Shown here piece after piece: positions 38,717-49,203 of a stretch of DNA of 64,000 bases. Position numbers and translations under genes: made by a program. Position 1 is the stretch's first letter. Every line of letters starts with the position of its first letter. A model generated the notes under the pieces. It made no database searches. It was given only the letters and a program-made list of their open reading frames with translations, and was not told the origin of the DNA. The stretch is from positions 25,525 through 89,524 of the forward strand of contig JANQRB010000014.1 in NCBI GenBank assembly GCA_028284775.1, read 5' to 3'. Origin of the DNA: Candidatus Kapaibacterium sp. (GTDB lineage: Bacteria; Bacteroidota; Ignavibacteria; Kapaibacteriales; UBA7675).

Positions 38717-41700
38717 TCAGTTATTCTGTGCGACCGTCGCTGATCTGAGTTCATTTTCCAGCGGAATTCTGATAACTACTCTTGTACCACCGACTTGACC
38801 TTGATTATTGACCAGATCTTCGACATCAACACTGAAAGGGCGCTGCCATTTCTCACTGAGAAACTCGAGCCGTTCGCGGGCTACCTGCATTCCCATCGAA
38901 TGATGCTTGCGACTGCGCCGACGCCGGGCTTCGGCAGCGGCCTTGCGTCCGACACCATTGTCTTCGATACTGAATTCGATCCCGTCGCCGTTGGCCTGAG
39001 CGCTGATCAGCAATACACCGCCCTGGCCTCGGGGCTTCAGTCCGTGGATTATTGCATTTTCCACATAGGGCTGCAACAAGAGTGTCGGGACGGTTTGACG
39101 CGATTGATTAATCGATCTGTCGACCTCCAATGAGTAGCTGAACTGGCCATCGCAGCGCAGGACTTCAAGCTCGATGTACAGGCGCAAGGCTTCCAGCTCA
39201 CGGGACAGACTTATCATTTCGCGCCGCGAATTTTCCAGTGTGCAGCGCATAAGCCTGGCAAAACGGCTGAGATGATCGTAGGCAAGCGCGCGGTCGCTGC
39301 GCAGCACAAGGTGTTGAATACAATTAAGCGCGTTAAAAATAAAGTGCGGATTCATCTGGCCGCGCAGCGACTGGAGCTCCGACTCCACTGTCCGCCGTTC
39401 CAGCGCCGCCTGACGCCTGATGGAACGTAAGCGTCGCCACACGATGAGGACTGCAATGCCAAATATCAGACTTGCCGCAGCGATGCGAAAGCTCAGAGTT
39501 TTCCACACAGGCGGCTCGATCTGCAGGGTGATCGCGATCTGCTCGCGATTCCAGGGACTATTGGCATTAAAGGCCCGAATGTGAAAGGTGTAGCTGCCAC
39601 CTTCCAGATTCGTGTAATCAGCAGTTCGGCGCTCGCCAAGGTGTTTCCACCCGGCATCGACACCTTCCAGGCGGCACTGATAGTGTTTAATGCCACTGAA
39701 GGTGAAGTCAATTGCGGCGAATCGGAAGGTAATAAAGTTTTCCCAATACGAAAGTCGGACGGTGTCGCCGTTAAGGAGCTCCGGATACTTAAGACGATTG
39801 AAAACTTCCAGGCCCGTGATATGCAATGGAAAGCTCAACTGTGGCCGGCGCACACTATCCGGATGAAAGCTGCAAAACCCGCCCGGCCCGCCAAAGTACA
39901 ACGAGCCGGAATAGTGCCCTTTATGATAAGCGCCAAAATAGAATTCATTAGCGATCAAACCGTCGCTTACATCGAAACGCCAGAAACGCTCGCCCGCAGG
40001 CGTGAATCGGGTCAGGCCATTATTGCTGCTGAGCCATAAATTGTCTCGGTCGTCTTCCACAACCCCATACACCGCATTATTGGCCAATCCGTCTTCCTGC
40101 GTGTAAACTGCAAAGGAGTCGCTTTCAGGCAGGTAGCGGAATAGTCCGCTGCCATAGGTACCGATCCACATCGTTCCATTTCGATCGCGCACTACGGACC
40201 ACGGGTCGGACTCTGTTGGCGTCGAGGATTCTTCCGTAATACGCATTGAACGAAGATAGCGCATATTGATCGGATCGAATATCTCCAGGCCGCGATTGGT
40301 AGCGAGCCACAAGTTGCCATCGAGGTCTGCGTTAATGCCGAAAACAAAATAGCGGGTATGGCTGGAGTCCCAGGCATTAAACATAAATCGTCGAATGGAG
40401 CAGGAATCGCTTTGATAAAGGAAGAGCCCCCGATTGCTGCCCATCCACAGACTGTTTCCCTGGTTCTGAAACATAGAATACACATGGCCGTCGAATTCCG
40501 TCGCCTTGGCGCAACAGTCGATACGCACAATTCGATCGTTTTGCCGGTCATAACCTTGAAAACTGAAAGAGGTTCGTCCGATCCAGACAATACCGCTACT
40601 ATCCTGCAACATGGCATTGACCGGTCGTTCCGTGGGATCACAGTAACCGATGAGGTCCGGGCGTTGGCGCATTGACGCAGGGTTATGTCGATTAACTTCA
40701 TACACGCCATTGTTAGTACCGACAAAGACCGTTGTGTCATCCAGCTCGCATATCGAGCGCACTGTGACTTTGCTCTGGCGTTCATATCGATAACTTGTAA
40801 ATATTTCGCGCTTTTTTGTATAGACCTCAAGACCGGATTCACTCCCATGCCAGATCGTTTGCCTCCGATCGACATAAATACTGAGCGGTTGCGATAACTC
40901 AGCATTACCTTCGCGATTGTCAACTTCAAGCTCGAATAACTTTTGCCGCGCGATATCAAAACACAAGAGCTTATACTCTGTTCCGACTACAAGGTTGCCG
41001 TCATCGATTTGTCCGACGAACTTGACGAATCGGTTAAGTTGCAAGCCAAGCTGTTTTCGAGGATCGGCGACGATAAGCAGCGTGTCCCGCGCCCTGTCGT
41101 AACGCGCCAGACCATCACCCGTTGCGGCCCATAGTCTTCCCTCACGATCTTTTAACAGGTAATTGACGATGCCTGGTGGTTTTGAGCTGCGCTGATCGCG
41201 AAAATGAACCTGCGCAATAGTCTTTCCGTCGGGTTCGACCCGGAGCAAAGAGACATTCGTTCCGATGAACATTGTCCCGTCAGTCTCACGTAAAATTGAG
41301 GTAACATTCGGCCCCAACTGACGATCGACGGTCGTAAATTTGTCGACATTGGAAAAGTGAATAAACTCTTCTCTGGCAATGTCAAACTTATACAATCGCC
41401 CCTGAAAAGTTGCTATCCACAAAAACCCGTCGTCGGAAGAGTAAATGAGAGATGGATTATTTTCGCGGCAGGCGCCCACATCCTTGTGCTGAATCTGAAA
41501 ATTTTTGAATTTTTCACTGCGGCGATCCAGGCGGCTTAAAATGCAATTGTCGGTGATAACCCACAGGTTACCCTCGGTATCTTCGCAAATATCCCGACAA
41601 ATGATGCTTCTGATCGAATTACTGTCATTTGCTATCGGTCGATAAACGCGAAAATCATAGCCGTCATATCTGTTAAGTCCATCGCGGGTGCAGAACCACA

Positions 41701-41932
41701 TGAAGCCTTCACGATCCTGGAATATACTGTAAATGGTGCTTTGCGATAATCCGTCGTCAGGTGAGAAATGGCGAACGCGCCATTGCCCGGCCTGTGATGT
41801 GGCCTCGCATTCGGCACGTGCAAAAATGCACGATATCATAACGCAGATCGTGAGTAAAGGGCGACTCCATGGAGCAGACAGGCACGATGGGCGGGTCCCG
41901 GCACTCCAGTGAATGCGCTTTCGAATTCTCAA
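38717..41932 (-). CDS. membrane sensor: beta-propeller - Y_Y_Y - LytS-type histidine kinase
   Basis: A 1071-residue sensor. A signal sequence/TM near 20-45 precedes a large periplasmic region of two-component-regulator propeller blades (GLSQSTIYSIFQDREGFMWFCTRDGLNRYDGY repeats such as GTMWIGTYGSGLFRY and DNLWLSSNNGLTRF). A Y_Y_Y domain follows (FTFSGIKHYQCRLEGVDAGWKHL). One TM helix near 815 leads to a LytS-type kinase with His863 in NPHFIFNALN and a GHKL ATPase (LLQPYVENAIIHGL, SIEDNGVGR). It resembles the non-AraC half of Bacteroidota hybrid sensors that detect sugars or envelope signals. Its output is the LytTR regulator 177 bp downstream. Confidence 0.92.
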   Translation of the reverse strand: MRIRKRIHWSAGTRPSCLSAPWSRPLLTICVMISCIFARAECEATSQAGQWRVRHFSPDDGLSQSTIYSIFQDREGFMWFCTRDGLNRYDGYDFRVYRPIANDSNSIRSIICRDICEDTEGNLWVITDNCILSRLDRRSEKFKNFQIQHKDVGACRENNPSLIYSSDDGFLWIATFQGRLYKFDIAREEFIHFSNVDKFTTVDRQLGPNVTSILRETDGTMFIGTNVSLLRVEPDGKTIAQVHFRDQRSSKPPGIVNYLLKDREGRLWAATGDGLARYDRARDTLLIVADPRKQLGLQLNRFVKFVGQIDDGNLVVGTEYKLLCFDIARQKLFELEVDNREGNAELSQPLSIYVDRRQTIWHGSESGLEVYTKKREIFTSYRYERQSKVTVRSICELDDTTVFVGTNNGVYEVNRHNPASMRQRPDLIGYCDPTERPVNAMLQDSSGIVWIGRTSFSFQGYDRQNDRIVRIDCCAKATEFDGHVYSMFQNQGNSLWMGSNRGLFLYQSDSCSIRRFMFNAWDSSHTRYFVFGINADLDGNLWLATNRGLEIFDPINMRYLRSMRITEESSTPTESDPWSVVRDRNGTMWIGTYGSGLFRYLPESDSFAVYTQEDGLANNAVYGVVEDDRDNLWLSSNNGLTRFTPAGERFWRFDVSDGLIANEFYFGAYHKGHYSGSLYFGGPGGFCSFHPDSVRRPQLSFPLHITGLEVFNRLKYPELLNGDTVRLSYWENFITFRFAAIDFTFSGIKHYQCRLEGVDAGWKHLGERRTADYTNLEGGSYTFHIRAFNANSPWNREQIAITLQIEPPVWKTLSFRIAAASLIFGIAVLIVWRRLRSIRRQAALERRTVESELQSLRGQMNPHFIFNALNCIQHLVLRSDRALAYDHLSRFARLMRCTLENSRREMISLSRELEALRLYIELEVLRCDGQFSYSLEVDRSINQSRQTVPTLLLQPYVENAIIHGLKPRGQGGVLLISAQANGDGIEFSIEDNGVGRKAAAEARRRRSRKHHSMGMQVARERLEFLSEKWQRPFSVDVEDLVNNQGQVGGTRVVIRIPLENELRSATVAQNN

Positions 41933-42865
41933 AATTCTGGCCCCTTTTTTAGCCGTTTCCAGTGACAGCGTGATCTTCCCGGGGCCGGCAAAATAGAAGA
42001 ATGCAAATTCCCAGGCAACTGATTTATCTCAACCGATCCGGGCGGGCAGTGACAAGGCCCGCCGCAAATGCCTGTGTGATTTCCTTGATGGCGCGCAGGT
42101 CGGGTACCGGAATCTATGATTCGGCAACTGACGGCAGATTTGGTCACCGCAGACTGTCGCAGGTTTCATCGGCTATTCCGACTGACTTGGACGCTTCGTC
42201 ACCTCCGCCGAAAACAACGGAGCACTCAAGTGGGAAATGCCAACGAACAATGGAACGTGCTAAAGGACAACCGATGCGCAATGTGTCCGACAGCTCAGCC
42301 GCTGCGCGCGCAACGGCTAACCGTACCGGTGGTCAGGCTGCGGTGACCGAATCTGCCGCAGAACCGCAATTAGCCGGCAACACTTCCGAATATGCTTTAC
42401 ACTCTATCCCCATTAGTCAAATTACGTGCCAAACTCAAGGCAGTGGAAGCGCGCGCCACCCCGATGTCAGCTGCAGGAAACCCCAGGCTTCTGTTCGCAG
42501 TGCATTGCGTCCCAAATCAACGAATTCCCATTGTTCCGGGCGATTATCTTCAGTTTTGCGACTCGCCGAATCTTGGACAAGGATTGAAGTCATAAGCGAT
42601 TGATCCACTACGGTGAATGCCCTGAGGACAGCTGTGCCGATTTTTCGTCAATCCTCCCTGCCCCTTTTGGATACGTTCGCGCTGATCTCCGAAACCAAAT
42701 ACCTTCTATGCTATGAACATTTCGTCCTTTTTGCCGCAAAAGCGGCTCTTTGTTTCAGGTACCGGCGAAGGTACTTGTTTTAGATTTCAGATTGCACAAT
42801 ATTGCCGAAAAATCGGCACGCAGCCGAAATTTCGCTAAATCATCATCGAGGTATAGCAGGGTCGA
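41933..42865. other. long intergenic region without a supported gene
   Basis: A 933-bp gap between divergent genes. A 200-codon open frame at 42001-42603 has low-complexity, Ser/Arg-rich composition, no ribosome site and no recognisable motif; I judge it non-coding. No clear RNA, terminator or sigma-54 site was found. Confidence 0.5.
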
Positions 42866-44404
42866 ATGGAAGCGCAATTGATTCAAGGCCTGGCCTATTT
42901 TCTCAAGACCAAAGATATTAAACCTTTTCTGGGCCAACTCTCTCTGTTAACTAAATCGGAGATCATTCAGATTCGAGTGATGAACGAAGGATTCGGCTGG
43001 ATTCCCCTGGGCCGCCTGCTGCAAACACAGGGCGCTGCCGGAGCCGAAAGTTACTATGAAGAATTCAGTAAGACCGTAGCCGAAGAAGTTGCCAGATCAA
43101 AGCAATTCATTGATGTACACAACACGGCAATCTCCCCGCTCAGCTCAGAGAGTCTTTCCGAGCTGGACGTTAAATCTTTTGCCTGCTTCCCCATCCTCGG
43201 CAGCGGCAAAGTTATCGCAGTTGTCTTTGCCGCGTCGATGAAATTTCGCCCCGCCTTAACGCCGTCAATTGTGGCGTTGCTGCAAAGCGTCACTCAGGCT
43301 ATTGCCTCGATCCTGGAGCATGAATATCAGTACGAGCATACCTTGCAAAAGTATAGCGCACAACAGGCGGCGATTGACCATGGGATAGTCACTGCAGGCG
43401 AGGGCATGCAAGCCGTGCTCGATCTCCTGCCCCGCATTGCGCAGACCAAGGCGCCGGTTCTTATCAGCGGCGAAACCGGAACCGGCAAAGAGCTCATTGC
43501 CCGGGCAATCCATAAGTCAAGTTATCGCTCCAAACATCCATTCGTGACTGTTCATTGCGGAGCATTGAGCGAAAGCCTGATTGAAAGCGAATTGTTCGGA
43601 CATGTTAAGGGAGCGTTTACGGGCGCATCACAAAACAAAACAGGGTATTTTGGTCTGGCCGAAAAAGGCAGCATCTTTCTGGACGAAATAACGACGGCCT
43701 CGCGGGAAGTCCAGATCAAACTGCTGCGGGTACTTGAAAATAGTGAAATAGTACCGGTCGGAACCGCTTCGCCGCGCCATATCGACGTCCGTATTATTGT
43801 TGCGGCCAACGAAAATCTGGAAGATCTCGTGCAGCGAAACATGTTTCGCAAAGATCTTTATTATCGCCTGAAAGTTCTGGAAATCAAATTGCCGCCGCTG
43901 CGCGAACGCTCCGCCGACATACGGGCTCTTGCGCATCACTTTCTCAATCAATTTACCAGACACTACGGCAAGAATATTCTTGGGTTTACCGAGGAGTTGC
44001 TGGATAACTTGCAGCAAATACCATGGGAAGGCAACGTCCGCCAGCTCAAGCATCTTGTAGAACGCCTTGTCGTCCTTGCCGAACCCAATACAATTCTCAG
44101 CGCGGAGGACCTTCGCCATCTGGATGCCGGCGGGCCGGTGCCGGGCGAGCCGGCTGAAGTAGCGGAGCGTTTCAATGCGATTGCAAGTTATCAGCAGTTT
44201 AAGGATGATGTACTCCATTCTCTTGAGCGAAAGTTTTTGCTGCGAAAGATGGAGGAAAGCCAATGGATTGAGTCGCGGGCGGCCAAACAACTGGGAATGG
44301 CGCGTTCGACGCTGCTGCACCGTCTCAAAGTGTTAAAGATCGAGAGGCCAGTCGCTGCAAAAGCAGGAGTTCACTCAGCCAATGGCTTCGCCGCAAAGTC
44401 CTAA
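42866..44404 (+). CDS. sigma-54-dependent transcriptional activator with GAF-like sensor domain
   Basis: A 512-residue enhancer-binding protein. The N-terminal ~165 residues look like a GAF sensor (DVKSFACFPILGSGKVIAVV). The AAA+ domain has Walker A GETGTGKE at 202-209, the sigma-54-contact loop GAFTGA at 249-254 and Walker B FLDEIT at 271-276. A Fis-type helix-turn-helix ends it (SRAAKQLGMARSTLLHRLKV). No receiver domain is present, so control is through ligand or partner binding rather than phosphorylation. It uses ATP to open sigma-54 promoters. The only strong sigma-54 site seen in the window is ahead of hsp20. Confidence 0.95.
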   Translation: MEAQLIQGLAYFLKTKDIKPFLGQLSLLTKSEIIQIRVMNEGFGWIPLGRLLQTQGAAGAESYYEEFSKTVAEEVARSKQFIDVHNTAISPLSSESLSELDVKSFACFPILGSGKVIAVVFAASMKFRPALTPSIVALLQSVTQAIASILEHEYQYEHTLQKYSAQQAAIDHGIVTAGEGMQAVLDLLPRIAQTKAPVLISGETGTGKELIARAIHKSSYRSKHPFVTVHCGALSESLIESELFGHVKGAFTGASQNKTGYFGLAEKGSIFLDEITTASREVQIKLLRVLENSEIVPVGTASPRHIDVRIIVAANENLEDLVQRNMFRKDLYYRLKVLEIKLPPLRERSADIRALAHHFLNQFTRHYGKNILGFTEELLDNLQQIPWEGNVRQLKHLVERLVVLAEPNTILSAEDLRHLDAGGPVPGEPAEVAERFNAIASYQQFKDDVLHSLERKFLLRKMEESQWIESRAAKQLGMARSTLLHRLKVLKIERPVAAKAGVHSANGFAAKS

Positions 44405-44628
44405 TCACTAAAACATATAGACATTTAGGTGTCTCGGGCACTAAAAAGAAGTAGGACGATGACAGCTACGGTATTCAATAATTAACAGCCGGTTTGCAAG
44501 GTATGAAGGCAAAGGCCATTAAAGAATGCCGGGCACCATCCGCTACGCAGTGTTCCTAACAATCTCTGCCACCTATAGTTTTTGCCGGATGGCACTGAAG
44601 TATTTTCACACACAGGGATATCTTCAAA

Positions 44629-47600
44629 ATGATCACAGGTCGCTATAAAATCCTTAACAAAGTAGGCGAAGGGAGCGTCGGGACGGTCTATCGCGCCCGG
44701 CGACGCTCCGACGGAATGCTGGTGGCGCTAAAGAAACTCAAACCGAATGTTTCGCCGCGCGCCTTGGCGCGTTCTTTTTTTGCAGGTTCGACTACGACAA
44801 GCGATAATTCGCCAGTCGCGACAAGTCAGGACATTCGGGAAGATGGTTTGAAACGCGAGTTCATTTATATGAACAATGTGCGCCACCCCAACCTGGTAGA
44901 AGTATTTGATCTGGATGTCGACAGTGGCAACAATTTTTGTCTGATCATGGAGCTCCTTGATGGCGAATCACTGGGTGAAATTCTCGGGCAAGAACAGACT
45001 GCATTGACGGGCGCTTTGATTTGCGACTACCTGATTCAACTATTGCGGGGACTGGCTTTTCTTCATGTTCGTGGCTTTGTGCATCGCGATCTCAAGCCCG
45101 CCAATCTTTTTGTTTCCCGCGAAGGCCGGCTCAAAATCCTGGACTACGGCGTAATGACCGAATACACAGCATCGGGGCGGGAATCAGCGGGTACCCGACA
45201 ATACACGGCTCCGGAAGTCCTGAATGGCGCCAGCGCTACCCCCTTGTCTGATTTGTATGCGGTCGGCGTATTGTTGAAGGAGTTACTGCAGCGAAGCGCT
45301 AGGGCGCAGCCGGATGGCCCTGCAGGTCGTGTTAAGAATGAGCCGGGCGCCCGCGCTTTGCAGGCCATCATGCGCAGTTTGCTGCAGAGCCGCCCGGAAC
45401 GTCGTTATCAGAGCGCCGAGGATGCGCTCACAGAGCTGATCAAACAGACAGACGCCCCGACAATGCAGGAGACGCAAGGAACGCTGCGCAGTTTTGTCCT
45501 CGCCTCCGGGCTTCTGGGCAGAGACCGGGAGCTGCAAGTCCTGAAAAACGCCTTCGACCGTTGCCACAGTGGCCAGGGAGAACTTCTCTGTCTTGCCGGA
45601 GAAAGCGGAATCGGCAAAACCCGTCTGACAAATGAACTTGCAACATACGCGAAAGTCAATGGCGCTTCCGTTTTTCGCGGTCACTACTACGAAGGGGTGA
45701 ATGACTCTCTGTCGGCCGTACGTGAGATCCTCTGCGAGCTGATACCCGTCGCGCCAAAGGAGCTCCTGCGCAGATTTGCATCGGATCTTAGTAATATTGT
45801 ACCTGATCATCTTGAGGCAATGGAGATTGGCGAAGCCCGGCATCGGTCCTACGGTACATCGCGGAGAATCAGCTACGCCGCGCTCGCCGAGTTTATTGTC
45901 AGGTGTTCGCGCTGCAGTATAGCCCCGATGGTCGTTGTGTTGGAAGATTTTCACTTTCACCCCGACTTCAGCATTCTCGAGATCCTGAGGGAGAAAGTCG
46001 CCGAGTCGAAACTGCTTGTGATAGCAAGCTATCGGGATGACGAGATCGAAAGCGGGCTACCGACAGTGATTCGCGATGCGACCATTACGCTGCATCCGTT
46101 TCCCCCGGACTTTTATCGGCAGATGGCCGCTGCTATTTTCAGCCAAGCGTCGATCGATTCTCCTCTGTTTGCAAAACTGGCGTCCTATGCTTCCGGTAAT
46201 CCTTTCTTCATCGAGCAGCTTTTCCTTGAGCTCGCTTCACAAAATGTCCTGAAGCGATCGGGCACAAAATGGCAGATAACGGACATACAGCCGGATTCAA
46301 TCGAGCTGCCGGCCGTCGATCAATTGCTGGCCCGCCGCTATCGGGGATTGCAGTCGGAAGAATGGCGCTGCTTACAGTTTATCTGCGCTTGCGCACAGGG
46401 AATCTCGCGCTCGATGCTCGCGGAGCTTGCGCCAGGTCCGCTGCTGGACGATTCCCTGCGCAGGCTGCATCGCAAATATGTGATCACCGAAAACGAGGGC
46501 ATGCTGCGCGCCTATCATCATCGAATTCAACAGTATGTTTACGAACACATTCCGGACAAGTCGAAGATTCACCTAAGGCTCGGCAATACTTTCGAACGCC
46601 TGCATTCCGACAATCTGGTTGAGCTTGTCTATCAATTCGAACGAAGCGGTGACCTCCCCAGGAGAATAGCCTACACCAAGAAATTAGCGGACAGAAACTA
46701 TCGGCTTGGGGAGTATGTAGCCGCGGCCACTCTTTACGACAAACTGCTCCCGGCGCTCAGGGAACAGTCGAAGTACGACGAAGAACGTCTGGATACGCTT
46801 AACAAACAGTTTTACATCAAATATACCTTAACCCGCCTGGATGATGCGCGGCAGGCTCTGAAGGAATTGACGGAGCTTGCCTCGACTGTTAACTCGATAA
46901 AAGGAATCGGGCAGGCTCTGATGGGTCAGGCGCTTCTCGCCGCCATCGCTGCCAGGTTTAGCGAAAGCATCGCGCTGCTAAATTCGGCAATTGACAATTT
47001 CAAGCGCTGCGACTTCGCGTATGGACTTGCAAGTGCCCACGCTACACTCGGCAGTGTTTATCGTGATTGCGACCAACGGGCAAAAAGCCTGCAGGAATAC
47101 CAAAATGCACTTCAGCTCTGCCGGCTCCATGAAAAACACCAGATGGCCAACAACATGCTCTGCAGTATTGGACAGATTCACTCCGACATGAGCAATCTTA
47201 CCGCAGCCGAAACCGCCCTAGGGGAAGCATTGCAGCGCAGCACAGAACTGGGAGATCAACGACTGGAAGCGATAGCGCTATCTGGACTGGCGCGTCTGTA
47301 TCTGGATCATTACGACATCGATTCAGCCTTGTTGACATTTAACAAGGCCCGAGAACGAATGCAGGCAGTCGGAGACAAGAGAGAGCTTATGCTGATTGAT
47401 AACAATCTCGTGCTGACCTATCTCGCAGCAAAAAAGGTACAGCAGGCCGAAAAATGTCTTATTCGCGCCCAGCGCTTAGCGAAACAATTCAATGCACAGA
47501 CTTCGATCGCGCTTAATGCCGCACTGTACGGCGTACTGGACGCCGAGTGCGGCAGGTATGAGCAGGCGCTGCAAAAATTTGCCGTTCAAGCTGATTTTGC

Positions 47601-48321
47601 GCAGATATCCGGCAACCGTTGTAATTATGCCCGAGTTAAGTATCACTGCGGGATCATCGCGTTCAGGCGGGGTGACTTCGAAACCGCCCGCGACTACCTC
47701 GACACGGCGCTGCAACTGTTTAAGGCCACTGATGTCATAGATGTTCTCAATCTCAAGATCCAGCTGGTGGAATTGCACGGGACGCTGGGCAACCAGGCGG
47801 AAGTGGAATTGTATTGCAAGGAGGTAATTGCGGTAGTCGGCACCCTGCAATCCGCAACAGCGCAGGGGCATTTCAGATGTCTTCTCGCTCAGGTCTTGTT
47901 TAAATATGCTAAGTATGTCGATGTGCAAATTCTGGCCCGTGAGGCGCATATGGCGGCCGGCAACGCCGGATTGACTTACATGCAAATCCGCAGCCAATGC
48001 CTGATGTCGGCTGCAAGTCTTTGTAGTCGTTCCGAGCAGGGCGCGTCGATTAGCAGCAAGGATGAAGAATGGCAGAAACTTGAGCGGCTGGCATCGGATA
48101 ATCACGTGGACCACGAGACGGCAGCCGTGCTGGACAAGATGTGGCATTTACTCCGCCAGGGCTGCGTTGTACCGGCAGCTCCCCGCTACCGGATTAGCAG
48201 CTTCCGCCGTCGCGTCTGGTTGTTTCACCATCGGCTTTTTGCCCAACAGCCGCTGGAAGTATATCGGCTCCGAATCGCCGCGCTGGAGCGCTTTGCAAGC
48301 GCAAGCAGCGCAACCACATAA
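44629..48321 (+). CDS. Ser/Thr protein kinase - AAA ATPase - TPR protein
   Basis: A 1230-residue cytosolic signalling protein. The kinase domain fills 1-275: glycine loop GEGSVGTVY, Lys35, catalytic HRDLKPANL at 152-160, DYG (not DFG) at 172-174, and APE at 194-196. An AAA-type ATPase follows with Walker A GESGIGKT at 324-331. The C-terminal ~550 residues are TPR-like helices (YDKLLPALREQSKYD, LGSVYRDCDQRAKSLQEYQNAL, ALQKFAVQADFAQ). It resembles the front half of the 2217-residue protein at 7448 but lacks GAF, kinase and receiver modules. It follows the sigma-54 activator by 224 bp on the same strand, which hints at joint function. Confidence 0.93.
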   Translation: MITGRYKILNKVGEGSVGTVYRARRRSDGMLVALKKLKPNVSPRALARSFFAGSTTTSDNSPVATSQDIREDGLKREFIYMNNVRHPNLVEVFDLDVDSGNNFCLIMELLDGESLGEILGQEQTALTGALICDYLIQLLRGLAFLHVRGFVHRDLKPANLFVSREGRLKILDYGVMTEYTASGRESAGTRQYTAPEVLNGASATPLSDLYAVGVLLKELLQRSARAQPDGPAGRVKNEPGARALQAIMRSLLQSRPERRYQSAEDALTELIKQTDAPTMQETQGTLRSFVLASGLLGRDRELQVLKNAFDRCHSGQGELLCLAGESGIGKTRLTNELATYAKVNGASVFRGHYYEGVNDSLSAVREILCELIPVAPKELLRRFASDLSNIVPDHLEAMEIGEARHRSYGTSRRISYAALAEFIVRCSRCSIAPMVVVLEDFHFHPDFSILEILREKVAESKLLVIASYRDDEIESGLPTVIRDATITLHPFPPDFYRQMAAAIFSQASIDSPLFAKLASYASGNPFFIEQLFLELASQNVLKRSGTKWQITDIQPDSIELPAVDQLLARRYRGLQSEEWRCLQFICACAQGISRSMLAELAPGPLLDDSLRRLHRKYVITENEGMLRAYHHRIQQYVYEHIPDKSKIHLRLGNTFERLHSDNLVELVYQFERSGDLPRRIAYTKKLADRNYRLGEYVAAATLYDKLLPALREQSKYDEERLDTLNKQFYIKYTLTRLDDARQALKELTELASTVNSIKGIGQALMGQALLAAIAARFSESIALLNSAIDNFKRCDFAYGLASAHATLGSVYRDCDQRAKSLQEYQNALQLCRLHEKHQMANNMLCSIGQIHSDMSNLTAAETALGEALQRSTELGDQRLEAIALSGLARLYLDHYDIDSALLTFNKARERMQAVGDKRELMLIDNNLVLTYLAAKKVQQAEKCLIRAQRLAKQFNAQTSIALNAALYGVLDAECGRYEQALQKFAVQADFAQISGNRCNYARVKYHCGIIAFRRGDFETARDYLDTALQLFKATDVIDVLNLKIQLVELHGTLGNQAEVELYCKEVIAVVGTLQSATAQGHFRCLLAQVLFKYAKYVDVQILAREAHMAAGNAGLTYMQIRSQCLMSAASLCSRSEQGASISSKDEEWQKLERLASDNHVDHETAAVLDKMWHLLRQGCVVPAAPRYRISSFRRRVWLFHHRLFAQQPLEVYRLRIAALERFASASSATT

Positions 48322-48348
48322 TCGATCGCCGACGACGACGAATCACGA

Positions 48349-49128
48349 TCAGCGCGCCACGATAAACACATAATCACCCGCCTCGCTGGCACAGGAGCGG
48401 CGAACTGCGTTTATCGCGCCGCTGGCAATATCCTGCTCCAGACGCTGCAGGCCGGCTTCAACTTCGTCGGCATGCGCCAGAGCCGAAAAACTTGAAATGC
48501 CGGCGCGAACCTCGGCATCCAGATACAGACGGGGACGTTCTTTCCCGGCGTAAAGAAAGAAGTCTTGCAAGTCATCCCGCACCAGGTAGGGAAAGTAGTG
48601 GATCTCCTCATAGCCGGCCTTATTCAGGGCCGCATAAATGCGCTCTTTGGAAGGCAAGCATTGTGCAGAGGATGTGATCATGGACGGAAAATATTCACGC
48701 AGCCAGTATGCTTCCGTCTGTTCAGGCAGTGAACTAAAGATAACGAAAGGTCCGCCCCGCGTCACGCGATGCACTTCGCTCATTACATCGTCCAACCTGG
48801 AAAAGTGATGTAAGGCAAGCATGCAGCTTGCGGCCCGGAATTGCCCCTTATCGAATGGCAGTCGGGCGGCGTCCGCCTCGATCCACTCGATGGACGGCCC
48901 TTTGCGGCGCGCTTCCCGCAACATTGTCACGGCAATGTCCACTCCCGTCACTTTCAGCCCCCGCTTCGCGAGCGCAAGAGCGTAATTGCCTGTGCCGCAT
49001 GCGACATCAAGTAAGGCCTCCCCGGCCTTCAGGTTCAAGTGCCGAAAAAACTGATCAGCGAGAAAAGGATCGGCCCGGCGGGTAGCATCATAGCTGCGGC
49101 CAATCCGATCGTATAATTTTTCGTTCAT
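48349..49128 (-). CDS. class I SAM-dependent methyltransferase
   Basis: A 259-residue methyltransferase of the UbiE/Methyltransf_11 type. SAM motif I is LLDVACGTGNYAL near 38-50, the acidic post-I residue is in VTGVDIA, motif II is EADAARLPFDKGQFRAASC, and motif III is VTRGGPFVIFSSLP. The C-terminal ~100 residues would shape the substrate site; substrate is unknown. GGAGG lies 8 bases before the ATG. It converges on the Ser/Thr kinase gene. Confidence 0.9.
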   Translation of the reverse strand: MNEKLYDRIGRSYDATRRADPFLADQFFRHLNLKAGEALLDVACGTGNYALALAKRGLKVTGVDIAVTMLREARRKGPSIEWIEADAARLPFDKGQFRAASCMLALHHFSRLDDVMSEVHRVTRGGPFVIFSSLPEQTEAYWLREYFPSMITSSAQCLPSKERIYAALNKAGYEEIHYFPYLVRDDLQDFFLYAGKERPRLYLDAEVRAGISSFSALAHADEVEAGLQRLEQDIASGAINAVRRSCASEAGDYVFIVAR

Positions 49129-49203
49129 TCTGTCCGCCTCCGTTCATGATTTGCGACTGACTGCAGCAGATTAAATCATCAAATGTCACTCCGATTTTCA
49201 GAC

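Noticed and set aside
42001..42603. 200-codon plus-strand frame
   Set aside because: Low-complexity Ser/Arg-rich product, no ribosome site and no motif.
42795..42815. TTGCACAATATTGCC as a sigma-54 promoter of the activator gene
   Set aside because: The second half is one base out of register and the -24 GG is broken.
44588..44605. TGGCACT-GAAG-TATT before the second Ser/Thr kinase as a sigma-54 promoter
   Set aside because: The -24 half is good but the essential GC of the -12 element is missing.
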